Assembly (NCBI GenBank): GCA_005788935.1
Contig: SYAK01000493.1
Location: 1 to 8,901, forward strand
DNA length: 8,901 nt
DNA from: Pseudomonadota bacterium
GTDB taxonomy: Bacteria > Myxococcota > UBA9042 > PHBI01
Direction of reading: 5' to 3'
Shown here: in pieces, positions 1 through 7,648 of the stretch
How the letters are laid out: each line of letters begins with the position of its first letter
Position numbering within the stretch: the stretch's first letter is position 1
Notes under the pieces: model-generated
What the model was told of the DNA's origin: nothing
Databases searched by the model: none
The model's input: only the letters and a program-made list of their open reading frames with translations
Position numbers and translations under genes: made by a program

Positions 1-3000
1 CGCGGGTCGCGGCGAGCAGGCCGCCCACCTTGACGGCCATGGCGGCCGCCGCGGTCTCGGGCGGGACACGGCCGAGCGGCCCGTCGGCGAGCAGCCCGGC
101 CGCGTGGACGAGGACGTTGAAGGGGCGCCCAGCCAGCGCGCGGGTGACCGCGTCCGGGTCGGTGAGATCGAGCGTCAGCGCCTCGACGCCAGCGGGCAGG
201 GTCGTCGGCGCGGTCCGGCCCGCGACCGTGACGGGCACGCCTGCAGCCGCGAGCCTTGTCGCGAGCTTGAGCCCGATGCCCCGGGTGCCGCCCGTCACGA
301 GGACACGATCGGTCGGACCCAGCTGCGCGTGTCCGTCGTGGCCCTCCGGAGCGGGCGCAAGCCCGAGGGCGTAGCGGCCATCGGCGTCGAGCCCGAGGTC
401 GGGGGTCCGCTCGCACCCTTCGAGCGTCGCGAGGGCCTCGGAGGCGACAGCATCGGGCGCGATGGTCCCTGCGAAGGCGAGGTTGTGGACAGCCTCGGCC
501 GACCACTCGCGCGCGGCCGAGCGCACGTAACCCGCAACGCCTGCCGCCCAGATATCATCGTCGTGATGCAGGTGGAGGAGCGCGAAGCCGCCACGGGCGG
601 CGGTGGCGGCGTCGCCGAAGCGGGCCGTCATGAGCGCGTGCAGGGCTGGCACCCGGTCAGGCGTCGCCGTCTCGCGCGCGAGGACCGAGGCGAGCGTCGG
701 GCGGGCCTCGCCGAGCCCGTCGACAATCAGAAGGTCGAGTCCCTTCGAAGGGTTGCTCGCCGAGACGACGCAGACCTCTTTCCAGCCGCGCGTGCTCAAC
801 CCGGCCGCGAGCGCGCGCCCTGCCTCCGACGGTGGCCCCATGCGGTGGAAGCGGCCAGGTGGCACGACACGGCGGGCCGCGACGGCGGGGCGCGGTGCCC
901 GGACGCGGACGGGGCGGAAGGTCTCGAGGGGGGCCTCGTCGTCGGTCGTCAAGTCGCCCGCCGCGTGCGTCGGCGCCGTGAGCATGTGGTCGACGATCGC
1001 CTGGATCGACGGCCCGCGCGCGAGCAGCTCCTGGGGCAAGCCAGGGAAACCGGGCAGCTGGCGGCGGAGCTCCTCGATGAAGTCGGCCACCATCATCGAG
1101 TCGAAGCCGAGGTCGTCGCCGAGCCGCATCGTCGGCTTCAGCGCGGCCCGCGGGTAGGCCGAGGCCTTCGCGACGGCCGCATAGACGACCTCGACGCGTG
1201 GATCTGCCGTCGACTCCGTCGGTTCGGGCGCGCTGGCGTGCTTCGCCGCGTCTGTCGCGCTCGCGCGGGCCGTGCGGGCGCGGGCGGGCGCCTCGCCGCC
1301 GACGAGGGCCGAGAAGTCGAGGGGGGCGTCGACGGGCTGGTCGCCGATGACCCAGTAGCGCTCGCGCGGCAGGATGGACGCTGGCAGTCGCAGCAGCGGC
1401 CCGTCTGCGGTGATGGCGTCGAGGTCGAGGTCGACGCCGCGCACGAAGAGCTGGCCAAGCCCATCGAGGAAGGACCGCCCGCTGTCGGCGTCCTCGCGCG
1501 AGGCGATCGACACGACGGGCATGTCTGGCCGCGTCCCGCGGATGAAGGACACGAGCGGGCCGCCCGCAGCCACCTGCACGAACAGCGTGGCGCCTGCATC
1601 GCAGCAGCGCTCGATGGCCCCGACCCAGTCGACGGGTGAGCGCGCGTGCTGCTTGTAGATGGCGCGTGCGGTGGCCGGGTCGGTGTAGGTCGCGGGCGTG
1701 ATGCACGACGCCACGGGCATCGCTGCGTCGGACATCGGGATGGCGTCCACCACCATGTCGAGGTCGAGCCCGTCGAAGACAGCCGAGTGGAAGCCGTGCG
1801 ACACCCGCAGCTCGGTCACCTCGAGGTTCGCCGCGCGGGCGCGCGCGACGGTCTCGCGGACGGCCTCGGTGAAGCCCGAGACGACGACCTGGCGCGGGTG
1901 GTTGATGTTGGCGAGGCGGGCCCCGTTCGCGAGCAGCGGGGTTACCGCGGCCGGGGTCGCGACGATGGCGGCCATGGCGCCCGGGTCGCCACCGAGCGCC
2001 TGCATGCCCTGACCGCGCCGCGCGCACCAGCGGAGGCCCTCGTCCGGGGACATCAGACCCGCGACGGCGGCGGCCGTGAATTCGCCGACCGAGTGCCCAG
2101 CGACGACCGACGGGCGGACCCCGACCGAGGCGAGCAGGTCCGAGAGCGCGTAGCCGACTGCAAAGAGTGCCGGCTGACAGTTCTCCGTTGCGGTCAGCTC
2201 GTCGCCCGCCCGCGCGAGGTCGACAGGTGTGCCGTCGCGATGCTCGGGACGACGCTCCGGGTAAAGAAAATGTGTAATCGGTCGCGCGATGGTCCCAGCG
2301 GACGCCGCGTCGAGCGCGTCGAGCGTCGCGCCGACCCGCGGGAAGCGATCGCGGATGCCAGCCAGCATGCCGACCCGCTGCGCGCCCTGTCCGGGGTAGA
2401 CGAACGCCAGTCGCGGAGTCGCGGTCGTGACGGCCGTCGCGGCGTTCTTCGGCAGCTCGCCCGCCGCAAACGCCGACAGCGTCGCGACGAGCTCGGCGAG
2501 GCTCGCGGCCGTCACCGCGAGGCGGGCCTCAAGCCGCCGCCGACGGGCCGCGCTGCGGACAGCTCCCGCGAGCGTGGCCTTGGGGTCTTCCGTCAGGGCG
2601 GTGGCGGTCTCGCCCGCGAGGCGTCGCAGCGCCTCGGGGGACCCGGCCGACAGCACGAAGAGCTCGGCCTGGGATGCGGGGCCGACCGCTGGCGCGACGC
2701 CGTCGTCGGGAGCCGCGAGCACGACGTGCCCGTTCGTGCCGCCGAAGCCGAACGAGCTGACGCAGGCGAGGCGCCCAGCCCCCGTCCACGGCTCGGGGGC
2801 CGTCGGGATGAAGAACGGCGAGTCTGCGAGCGGCAGGTCCGACTTCGGCGATACGAACCCCGCCATCGGCGGGATGGTCTCGCGTGCCAGCGCCAGCGCG
2901 GCCCGCAGCACGCCGCAGACGCCAGCCGCCGACATCGTGTGGCCGAAGTTCGCCTTCGTGCTGCCGATAGCGGCGCGCCGCACCCCGTGTCCGAGCGCCT

Positions 3001-4063
3001 CGACCAGGCCATCGAACTCGATGTGGTCGCCGACCAGCGTGCCTGTGCCGTGGCTCTCGACGTAGCCGAGGCCGTCGGGGGACACGCCTGCGTCTTCCCA
3101 CGCGGCGCGGATGACCTCGATCTGGCCTTCCTTCACGGGCGCCATCGGGCCCGCGCCGCCGCCGTCGTTGTTCATCGCGATGCCGCGGATCGTCGCGAGG
3201 ATCCGGTCGCCGTCGCGACGCGCGTCCGCGAGCCGTTTCAACAGCAGGACGCCACAGCCGTCACCCTGCACGAAGCCGTCGGCCCGGGCGTCAAACGGCA
3301 GGCAGGCCCCCTGCTTCGAGATGGCGCCGATGCGCGAGAAGGCGATGTGGTGTTCTGGTGTGAGGCACAGGTAGACGCCGCCAGCGAGGGCTGCGTCGAT
3401 TTGCCCCGTCCGCAGCGCCATGACGGCCGCATGCAGCGCCACGAGCGAGCTCGCGCAGGCCGCGTCGGTCGCGAATGCCGGGCCATGAAGGCGCAACTCC
3501 TGCGCCACGGTCGCCGCGACCATGTTCGACAGGACGCCGGGCGCCGTATAGGGCCGGCTCGCGATGACACGGTCGACCGCGCGCGACAGCACCGCGGCCT
3601 CCTCGGGCGTCAAGGCCCCCTCGCCAAGGGCCCCGGACGCCATCATCTGCGCCACGACCCGCGAGCTCGCGAGCGTGCGATATTCGACCGCCGTGACGCC
3701 CATGTAGACGCCTGTTCGCCGCGGCAGCCCGTCGGTCGCGAGCCCGGCGTCTTCGATTGCGTCAATGGCACATTCGAGCGCGAGCCGCTGCTGCGGATCG
3801 GTCACCTCGACCCGTCGCGGCGGCATCTGCAGCGTCTGGGCCGGAAAGGTCTCGATCTCGTCGAGCCACGCCCCCGTCGGCGCGTAGCTCTTGTCGCGCG
3901 CGCGCGCGCTCGCGTCGAAGACCACGTCGTGGCGCCAGCGTGAGGCCGGCACGGGCCCGAAATTGGCGCGTCCTGCGCGCGTGACATCCCAAAAGGCGTG
4001 GGCGTCGCGGGCACCCGCAAAGCGGGCTCCTGCGCCGACGATGGCGATGACGTGGGCGGTCAT
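1..4063 (-). CDS. Type I polyketide synthase, KS-AT-ACP-KR, C-terminus cut by window edge
   Basis: About 1354 residues are visible, one open frame running off the left edge. It builds a polyketide or fatty chain by decarboxylative condensation. Domains: ketosynthase about 1-430, with catalytic Cys203 in DAACASSL, His338 in ESHGTGT and His375 in KANFGHTMSAAG; acyltransferase about 555-860, with GQGAQ at 558-562, Ser658 in GHSVGEF and His759 in SHGFHS; carrier domain about 945-1020, with Ser989 in LGFDSMM; then a ketoreductase with its NADPH motif TGGTRGIG at 1257-1264. The KR catalytic Tyr lies outside the window. GHSVGE plus an HxFH motif points to malonyl-CoA. The post-AT linker RERYWV is present, and I see no DH between AT and ACP. 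The start ATG is preceded by GAGG five bases upstream, and KS sequence begins at residue 5, so there is no loading domain or long docking region. All motifs fall in one frame. A carrier placed before the KR is unlike modular PKSs and recalls PUFA, enediyne and heterocyst-glycolipid synthases. Confidence 0.95.
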   Translation of the reverse strand, partial: MTAHVIAIVGAGARFAGARDAHAFWDVTRAGRANFGPVPASRWRHDVVFDASARARDKSYAPTGAWLDEIETFPAQTLQMPPRRVEVTDPQQRLALECAIDAIEDAGLATDGLPRRTGVYMGVTAVEYRTLASSRVVAQMMASGALGEGALTPEEAAVLSRAVDRVIASRPYTAPGVLSNMVAATVAQELRLHGPAFATDAACASSLVALHAAVMALRTGQIDAALAGGVYLCLTPEHHIAFSRIGAISKQGACLPFDARADGFVQGDGCGVLLLKRLADARRDGDRILATIRGIAMNNDGGGAGPMAPVKEGQIEVIRAAWEDAGVSPDGLGYVESHGTGTLVGDHIEFDGLVEALGHGVRRAAIGSTKANFGHTMSAAGVCGVLRAALALARETIPPMAGFVSPKSDLPLADSPFFIPTAPEPWTGAGRLACVSSFGFGGTNGHVVLAAPDDGVAPAVGPASQAELFVLSAGSPEALRRLAGETATALTEDPKATLAGAVRSAARRRRLEARLAVTAASLAELVATLSAFAAGELPKNAATAVTTATPRLAFVYPGQGAQRVGMLAGIRDRFPRVGATLDALDAASAGTIARPITHFLYPERRPEHRDGTPVDLARAGDELTATENCQPALFAVGYALSDLLASVGVRPSVVAGHSVGEFTAAAVAGLMSPDEGLRWCARRGQGMQALGGDPGAMAAIVATPAAVTPLLANGARLANINHPRQVVVSGFTEAVRETVARARAANLEVTELRVSHGFHSAVFDGLDLDMVVDAIPMSDAAMPVASCITPATYTDPATARAIYKQHARSPVDWVGAIERCCDAGATLFVQVAAGGPLVSFIRGTRPDMPVVSIASREDADSGRSFLDGLGQLFVRGVDLDLDAITADGPLLRLPASILPRERYWVIGDQPVDAPLDFSALVGGEAPARARTARASATDAAKHASAPEPTESTADPRVEVVYAAVAKASAYPRAALKPTMRLGDDLGFDSMMVADFIEELRRQLPGFPGLPQELLARGPSIQAIVDHMLTAPTHAAGDLTTDDEAPLETFRPVRVRAPRPAVAARRVVPPGRFHRMGPPSEAGRALAAGLSTRGWKEVCVVSASNPSKGLDLLIVDGLGEARPTLASVLARETATPDRVPALHALMTARFGDAATAARGGFALLHLHHDDDIWAAGVAGYVRSAAREWSAEAVHNLAFAGTIAPDAVASEALATLEGCERTPDLGLDADGRYALGLAPAPEGHDGHAQLGPTDRVLVTGGTRGIGLKLATRLAAAGVPVTVAGRTAPTTLPAGVEALTLDLTDPDAVTRALAGRPFNVLVHAAGLLADGPLGRVPPETAAAAMAVKVGGLLAATR

Positions 4064-4133
4064 GAGGTCCTCGGAGGCGAGACGTCGGGTGGGCCCGGGG
4101 TGCGGCCACGTGAGCGGCCCTCGGCGCCTTGAC

Positions 4134-4148
4134 CTGACACAGTGTCAG
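4134..4148. repeat. 15-bp perfect palindrome between ACP and PKS genes
   Basis: CTGACACAGTGTCAG is a perfect inverted repeat around a central A. It lies 38 bp past the ACP stop and 71 bp before the PKS start. It could be an operator for the PKS gene. As RNA it could form a six-pair stem with a three-base loop, but no U-tract follows, so an intrinsic terminator is less likely. TGTCAC elements also occur upstream of the ACP gene. Confidence 0.5.
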
Positions 4149-4185
4149 CCGACGAGGACCGTGTGCTGCGAGCCAGCGCGGTGTC

Positions 4186-4434
4186 TCAGGCGGCCCGCTT
4201 GCGGATGAGCCCCACCATGTCGCCGACCTTGTTGATCTGATTGATCTCGTCGTCAGCGAACGTGCACCCCGCGCGCTCCTCGATGACGCCGAGCATCTCC
4301 ATGATCTGGACCGAGTCGACCGCGAGGTCGCGGAACTTCACGTCGGTGTTGAACTCCTTCAGGTCCTTGGCCCAGCCAGGGGCCACCTCGTCGAGGGCGC
4401 TCTTCAGCAGCGAGAGGATTTCGGTGTCGGTCAT
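4186..4434 (-). CDS. Free-standing acyl carrier protein
   Basis: 82 residues, normal length for a discrete ACP. The carrier motif DLAVDSVQIMEML puts the phosphopantetheine-accepting Ser at residue 41, at the start of helix II. The protein carries acyl groups as thioesters in the cytoplasm once modified by a phosphopantetheinyl transferase, which is not seen in this window. A GGAG eight bases before the ATG supports the start. It is acidic overall, as ACPs are, but ends in a basic IRKRAA tail. The gene sits 130 bp after the FAAL and 122 bp before the PKS, on the same strand. It is therefore the likely acceptor of the FAAL's acyl-adenylate, delivering the starter to the PKS. That hand-off is inferred from context. 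It could instead be a dedicated lipid ACP, as found in bacterial sphingolipid loci. Confidence 0.94.
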   Translation of the reverse strand: MTDTEILSLLKSALDEVAPGWAKDLKEFNTDVKFRDLAVDSVQIMEMLGVIEERAGCTFADDEINQINKVGDMVGLIRKRAA

Positions 4435-4488
4435 GGTGATGGCTCCAAAAGGGCGGGGAGGGTGGGAACAGGGCCCGCGTCGGGCGGC

Positions 4489-4516
4489 GATATGGCGCCT
4501 GGGGCGTACGCGTCAA
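4489..4516 (-). promoter_or_regulatory. Candidate promoter of the ACP gene
   Basis: On the minus strand TTGACG (4516-4511) is followed after 16 bases by CATATC (4494-4489). The -35 matches the sigma-70 consensus at five of six bases, but the -10 matches at only three. Transcription would start near 4482, giving a leader of about 48 bases. If real, the ACP and PKS can be expressed without read-through from the FAAL gene. Confidence 0.35.
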
Positions 4517-4532
4517 GCGGGTTCACGCAGAC

Positions 4533-4559
4533 GTGACATCTTGCGTCGTCGAAGTGACA
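4533..4559 (-). repeat. Paired TGTCAC direct repeats upstream of ACP promoter
   Basis: TGTCAC occurs twice on the minus strand (4559-4554 and 4538-4533), 21 bp apart, or two helical turns. The pair lies just upstream of the candidate -35 of the ACP gene, a usual place for an activator site. The same TGTCA core forms the palindrome at 4134-4148, so one regulator could act at both gaps. Confidence 0.35.
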
Positions 4560-4564
4560 GGGCC

Positions 4565-6490
4565 TCAGCGGCGGCGGTTGAAGACACCGAGGCGACGGAT
4601 GAGGCCGAGCCCGCGCGTGACGAAGGCCGCGCGCACGCGTGTGACGACCTCCGAGCGGGTGACGGCGTGGCGGACGCGCGAGAACGTCGAGGCGGCCACG
4701 TGGCGGGCGAGGGTCAGCCGGTGTCCACGGTCGCCCATCGTGCGAACGCCCTCGCGCCCGAGCTTGCCCTCGAGGTAGTGGACGCGCGCCTTCTGCCGCT
4801 GAAGCTTGCCAGACGTCGTCTTCGGGAGCGCGCCAGCTGGCAGCAGCACCACGTCGGCCGGGTTCATCTGGAAGTTCTCGCGGACGCGGGTCCGAACCTC
4901 GCCGACGAGCTTCTCGGTGTCGACGCCGCTGCGCGTCTCCGCGACCACGACGAGCTCCTCGGTGTTGTCGGCGGGGCGCGAGAAGGCGATGACGTTGCCC
5001 ATCCGGACCCCGTCGACCTCGGCGACCACCCACTCGATCGACTGCGGATCGTAGTTCCGGCCGTTCAGGATGATAAGGTCCTTCTTGCGGCCCGTGACGA
5101 ACAGCTCGCCGTCGACCATGTAGCCGAGGTCGCCCGTGCGGAGCCCGTCAGGCCGAAAGGTCGCCGCGGTGGCCTCCGGGTTCTCGAAGTAGCCCGCCGC
5201 GACCGACGGGCCAGCGAAGACGACCTCGCCGACCACGCGATCGGGCAGCGTGCGCCCGTCGTCGTCCGTCACGCGCAGCGTGTGTTGCGGGAAGGTCCAT
5301 CCGCAGGAGACGAAGGCTCGCGTGTTGCGCCCCGCAGGCGCGGTCCCGTCGGGTCCCGGGGTGAGCGCGACCGCGCGCCCCTCCGCGGCGTAGCGGTCGG
5401 CGTCGACCAGCTCGTGGCGGAAGGGCTCGTCGAGACGGGAGAACGACATCGCGAGCGTCGCCTCGGCCATGCCGTAGACGGGGAACATCGCCTCCGGTCG
5501 CAGCCCAGCCGGCGCGAAGTGGTCGATGAACGCCTTCAGGGTCGTGGGGTTGTTGGGTTCGGCCCCCGCTCCGAGGACGCGCACGCGCGACAGATCGAGC
5601 CGCGCCACCTTCTCGGCGGGCGTCCGCTTGACCGCGAGCCCGTAGGCGAAGTTCGGCGCGAACGAGATCGTCGCGCGGTGTTCCGACATCTTCTCCATCC
5701 AGATGGACGGACGCTTGATGAAGGACAGGGTCGGCAGAAAACAGGTCTCGATGCCAGCGGTCAGGGGCGCGATGACGAAGCCGATGAGCCCCATGTCGTG
5801 GTAGAGCGGCAGCCACGACAGCGCGAGGTCGTTCGCGAGGTCGGACTCGACGCCGTGCTGCATGATGGCCCAGCCGTTGGCGCCTAGGCTGCGGTGGGTC
5901 ACCACGACCCCCTTCGGCGCCGCGGTCGAGCCCGACGTGAACTGGAGAAAGCACACGTCGTCAGGGCCCACGATCTCGGGCTCCGGCCCGCTCGCCGCCT
6001 CGAACCCGTCGGCCTTCTCGAGCGGCACGATGCGCTCGAGTCCGGTCCCCTTGTCCATCAGAGACCAGAGGATGGTCTCGACCCGCTTCTGGGTGAACAG
6101 GACCTTGATGCGCGCGATCTCGAGCGTCCGCGCCGTGTCGCGGATGTAGGCGTCGAGCTTGCCGAATCCCATCGGCGGGTAGAGCGGGACCGGGACAATC
6201 CCGACCGACGTCGCGCCGAGAAAGCTCAGCACGAACTCCATCGGGCCAGGCACGATGAAGGCTGCCCGGTCGCCCTTGCGAAGTCCGAGCGACAGCATCC
6301 AGCGACCACGCCGCAGCACCTCGGCCTCAAGCTCGCGGAACGTGAATTTCCGCTCGGCCCCGTCCTCGAGCACGAAGCGCATGCCCGCATCCGGTCGCGG
6401 GTTGACCTCGGACGCGCGGGCCACGCCCCTGCGGACGGTCCACGCGGGGTCGTAGGGCGCTGGCTCATGGCCATTCGGGGTGCGACGCAT
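4565..6490 (-). CDS. Fatty acyl-AMP ligase (FAAL family)
   Basis: 641 residues of the adenylate-forming superfamily. It converts a fatty acid and ATP to acyl-AMP, normally for transfer to a carrier protein rather than CoA. Motifs in order: phosphate-binding FTSGSTAAPKG 184-194; SWLPLYHDMGLIG 225-237, very typical of FAALs; GAEPNNPTTL 309-318; PVYGMAEATLAMSF 337-350; RTGDLGYMVDGELFVTGRKKD 451-471; and the catalytic Lys562 in LPKTTSGKLQR. The start ATG has GGAGG six bases upstream. The frame stays open further 5', but that extension runs through the promoter region and antisense to the neighbouring reductase, so I reject it. Residues about 575-641 are an arginine-rich tail beyond the usual C-terminal domain, perhaps an amphipathic membrane-binding segment. 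First gene of a FAAL-ACP-PKS set. FAAL rather than acyl-CoA ligase is judged from the motifs and the ACP/PKS context. Confidence 0.94.
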   Translation of the reverse strand: MRRTPNGHEPAPYDPAWTVRRGVARASEVNPRPDAGMRFVLEDGAERKFTFRELEAEVLRRGRWMLSLGLRKGDRAAFIVPGPMEFVLSFLGATSVGIVPVPLYPPMGFGKLDAYIRDTARTLEIARIKVLFTQKRVETILWSLMDKGTGLERIVPLEKADGFEAASGPEPEIVGPDDVCFLQFTSGSTAAPKGVVVTHRSLGANGWAIMQHGVESDLANDLALSWLPLYHDMGLIGFVIAPLTAGIETCFLPTLSFIKRPSIWMEKMSEHRATISFAPNFAYGLAVKRTPAEKVARLDLSRVRVLGAGAEPNNPTTLKAFIDHFAPAGLRPEAMFPVYGMAEATLAMSFSRLDEPFRHELVDADRYAAEGRAVALTPGPDGTAPAGRNTRAFVSCGWTFPQHTLRVTDDDGRTLPDRVVGEVVFAGPSVAAGYFENPEATAATFRPDGLRTGDLGYMVDGELFVTGRKKDLIILNGRNYDPQSIEWVVAEVDGVRMGNVIAFSRPADNTEELVVVAETRSGVDTEKLVGEVRTRVRENFQMNPADVVLLPAGALPKTTSGKLQRQKARVHYLEGKLGREGVRTMGDRGHRLTLARHVAASTFSRVRHAVTRSEVVTRVRAAFVTRGLGLIRRLGVFNRRR

Positions 6491-6496
6491 GCGATG

Positions 6497-6501
6497 CCTC
6501 C
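6497..6501 (-). promoter_or_regulatory. Ribosome binding site that sets the FAAL start
   Basis: GGAGG on the minus strand lies six bases before the ATG at 6490. It is a full Shine-Dalgarno core at ideal spacing and decides against the more upstream in-frame starts reaching as far as 7207. Confidence 0.85.
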
Positions 6502-6521
6502 GGGGGTGGCTCGGAGCAGGC

Positions 6522-6550
6522 CGTCTACGGATTTCGAAGGACACCGTCAA
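6522..6550 (-). promoter_or_regulatory. Candidate sigma-70 promoter of the FAAL gene
   Basis: On the minus strand TTGACG (6550-6545) is followed after exactly 17 bases by TAGACG (6527-6522). Transcription would begin near 6515, about 25 bases before the start codon and just upstream of the GGAGG. Spacing and -35 are good; the -10 matches at three positions, including the conserved TA. Confidence 0.5.
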
Positions 6551-6682
6551 CAGCCCGGTCGTCGTCCGGAACGGGCCTGAGCGCCGCTCTGCATGCGACC
6601 GAACGCTCGATCGGTCCGGCGTGCGTGCGTCGGTGGCCCGCCAGAGAGCCGAGTCTGGTGTGCTGACGCGATAGCGCTTCAT

Positions 6683-6730
6683 CGACCGGACAACTGCTCG
6701 GTGGCGCGACCGGACGGTTGCTCGGTCGGC
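6683..6730. repeat. Two-copy imperfect tandem repeat, 24-bp period
   Basis: Two adjacent units begin CGACCGGAC and continue with GCTCGGT eleven bases later. 17 of the first 20 bases are identical between units (6683-6706 and 6707-6730). The repeat lies between the two divergent promoter candidates. Each unit pairs a GACCG with a CGGT half-site, which suggests tandem operator sites. Confidence 0.6.
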
Positions 6731-6757
6731 GCGCCGTCGCCCGCGCGCGCCCCGGCC

Positions 6758-6786
6758 TCGACCGGTCCGGGACCGCATGCTAGGAC
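6758..6786 (+). promoter_or_regulatory. Candidate promoter of the SDR gene (extended -10)
   Basis: TCGACC (6758-6763), a 17-base spacer, then TAGGAC (6781-6786) preceded by TGC, forming an extended -10. The predicted start is near 6793, giving a leader of about 20 bases that includes AGGAG at 6801-6805. A similar TGC-TAAGGT arrangement precedes the gene at 8547. Confidence 0.45.
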
Positions 6787-6811
6787 GCCTCCCAACGGCG
6801 AGGAGCGTTCC

Positions 6812-7648
6812 ATGCATCACTACGACGGAAAGGTCGTCTTCATCACCGGCGGCTCGAGCGGCATCGGGCTCGCCGCCGCACGCGCGGTCGTCGCGGCTGG
6901 AGGCGAGGTCGCCATCGCCGCGCGCGGGGCCGAGCGACTCGAGGCGGCGCGGCGCGAGCTCGAGGGTCTCAGGCGGCGCCCGGACCAGCGCGTCCGCGCC
7001 TTCGGACTCGACGTCAGCGACGCGACCGCCTGCGACCGTGTCGCTCGCGAGGTCGTCGAGGCTTTTGGCTGCTGCGACGTCGTCCTCGCGAACGCCGGTG
7101 TCGCGCACCCCTCGCGCATCCTCGAGACCCCGACCGAGGTCTACGAGCGCATGATGCGCATCAATTACTTCGGGACCGTCCACGCCGTCCGCGCCTTCCT
7201 GCCGCACTTCTTCGAGCGCGGCTCAGGTCGCATCGGCGTCGTCAGCTCGATGCTCGGTTTCATGGGTATCTACGGTTACAGCGCGTACGCCGCCTCGAAG
7301 TTCGCTCAGGTCGGCTTCGCAGAGTGCCTGCGCCAGGAGCTCGTCGGGCGCAACGTCACCGTCACCATCTGCTATCCGCCCGACACCGACACGCCCCAGC
7401 TCGCCGAGGAGAACCTCATCAAGCCGCCCGAGACGAAGGCCATCTCGGGCGAGGTCGAGACGATGCGCGCGGAGGCCGTCGCGGAAGCACTGCTCCACGG
7501 CGTCGCGCGCGGCAAGCTGCACGTCGTGCCGTCGGCGATGGGCAAGTTCACCCGCTTCATGGTCCGTCACGCGCCAGGGCTCGTCCGCTGGGTCATCGAC
7601 GGCGAGCTCGCGAAGTTTCGACGCCGGACTGGCGCCGAGGTCCGCTGA
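6812..7648 (+). CDS. Short-chain dehydrogenase, 3-ketodihydrosphingosine reductase-like
   Basis: 278 residues, a classical SDR. Cofactor motif TGGSSGIG at 12-19, NAG at 94-96, structural Asn118, Ser145/146, and the catalytic pair Tyr159/Lys163 in SAYAASK. The C-terminal part has YPPDTDTPQLAEENLIKPPE from 188, followed by TKAIS. This closely matches the signature of eukaryotic 3-ketodihydrosphingosine reductases (KDSR/TSC10), which reduce 3-ketosphinganine with NADPH. AGGAG lies six bases before the ATG; earlier in-frame starts lie in the promoter region and are rejected. I see no clear membrane helix; a hydrophobic, basic stretch at about 245-262 might touch the membrane. It is divergent from the FAAL-ACP-PKS genes. 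Inference: it reduces a 3-keto lipid made by that locus. A generic 3-oxoacyl reductase is the alternative, but the PPDTDTP signature argues for KDSR-type chemistry. Confidence 0.93.
   Translation: MHHYDGKVVFITGGSSGIGLAAARAVVAAGGEVAIAARGAERLEAARRELEGLRRRPDQRVRAFGLDVSDATACDRVAREVVEAFGCCDVVLANAGVAHPSRILETPTEVYERMMRINYFGTVHAVRAFLPHFFERGSGRIGVVSSMLGFMGIYGYSAYAASKFAQVGFAECLRQELVGRNVTVTICYPPDTDTPQLAEENLIKPPETKAISGEVETMRAEAVAEALLHGVARGKLHVVPSAMGKFTRFMVRHAPGLVRWVIDGELAKFRRRTGAEVR

Larger units (their letters stand above)
6491..6811. other. Divergent control region between FAAL and SDR genes
   Basis: This 321-bp gap contains no supported gene. It holds a promoter candidate for each flanking gene, a 24-bp tandem repeat, an inverted repeat GACCGA-N8-TCGGTC at 6597-6616 and an 8-bp palindrome GACCGGTC at 6760-6767. 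GACCG or its complement CGGTC recurs at least eight times. Such a cluster of half-sites suggests a shared regulator controlling both directions. Confidence 0.6.

Noticed and set aside
657..2027. 456-codon minus-strand open frame
   Set aside because: It is out of frame with the PKS reading that carries the AT Ser/His, the ACP Ser and the KR motif. Its translation is Arg/Pro/Gly-rich without any domain.
3895..3908. Alternating CG tract that could form Z-DNA
   Set aside because: It is inside the PKS frame, encoding an Ala/Arg run, and is expected by chance in such GC-rich coding DNA.
104..5887. Long plus-strand open frames (511, 765 and 548 codons) opposite the PKS, ACP and FAAL
   Set aside because: They lie in the exact codon-opposed register of the minus-strand genes. 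Their stops would need TTA, CTA or TCA sense codons, which are rare at this GC content. The products are Arg-rich with no motifs, while the minus strand carries full catalytic motif sets.
6593..6811. N-terminal extension of the SDR to 6593
   Set aside because: The Rossmann strand begins only residues after the ATG at 6812, which has AGGAG at ideal spacing. The upstream part covers the tandem repeat and promoter.
6491..7207. N-terminal extension of the FAAL to an ATG at 7207
   Set aside because: It would run antisense through the reductase gene and the promoter region. The extension shows no adenylation-domain similarity, and the GGAGG before 6490 gives a clear start.
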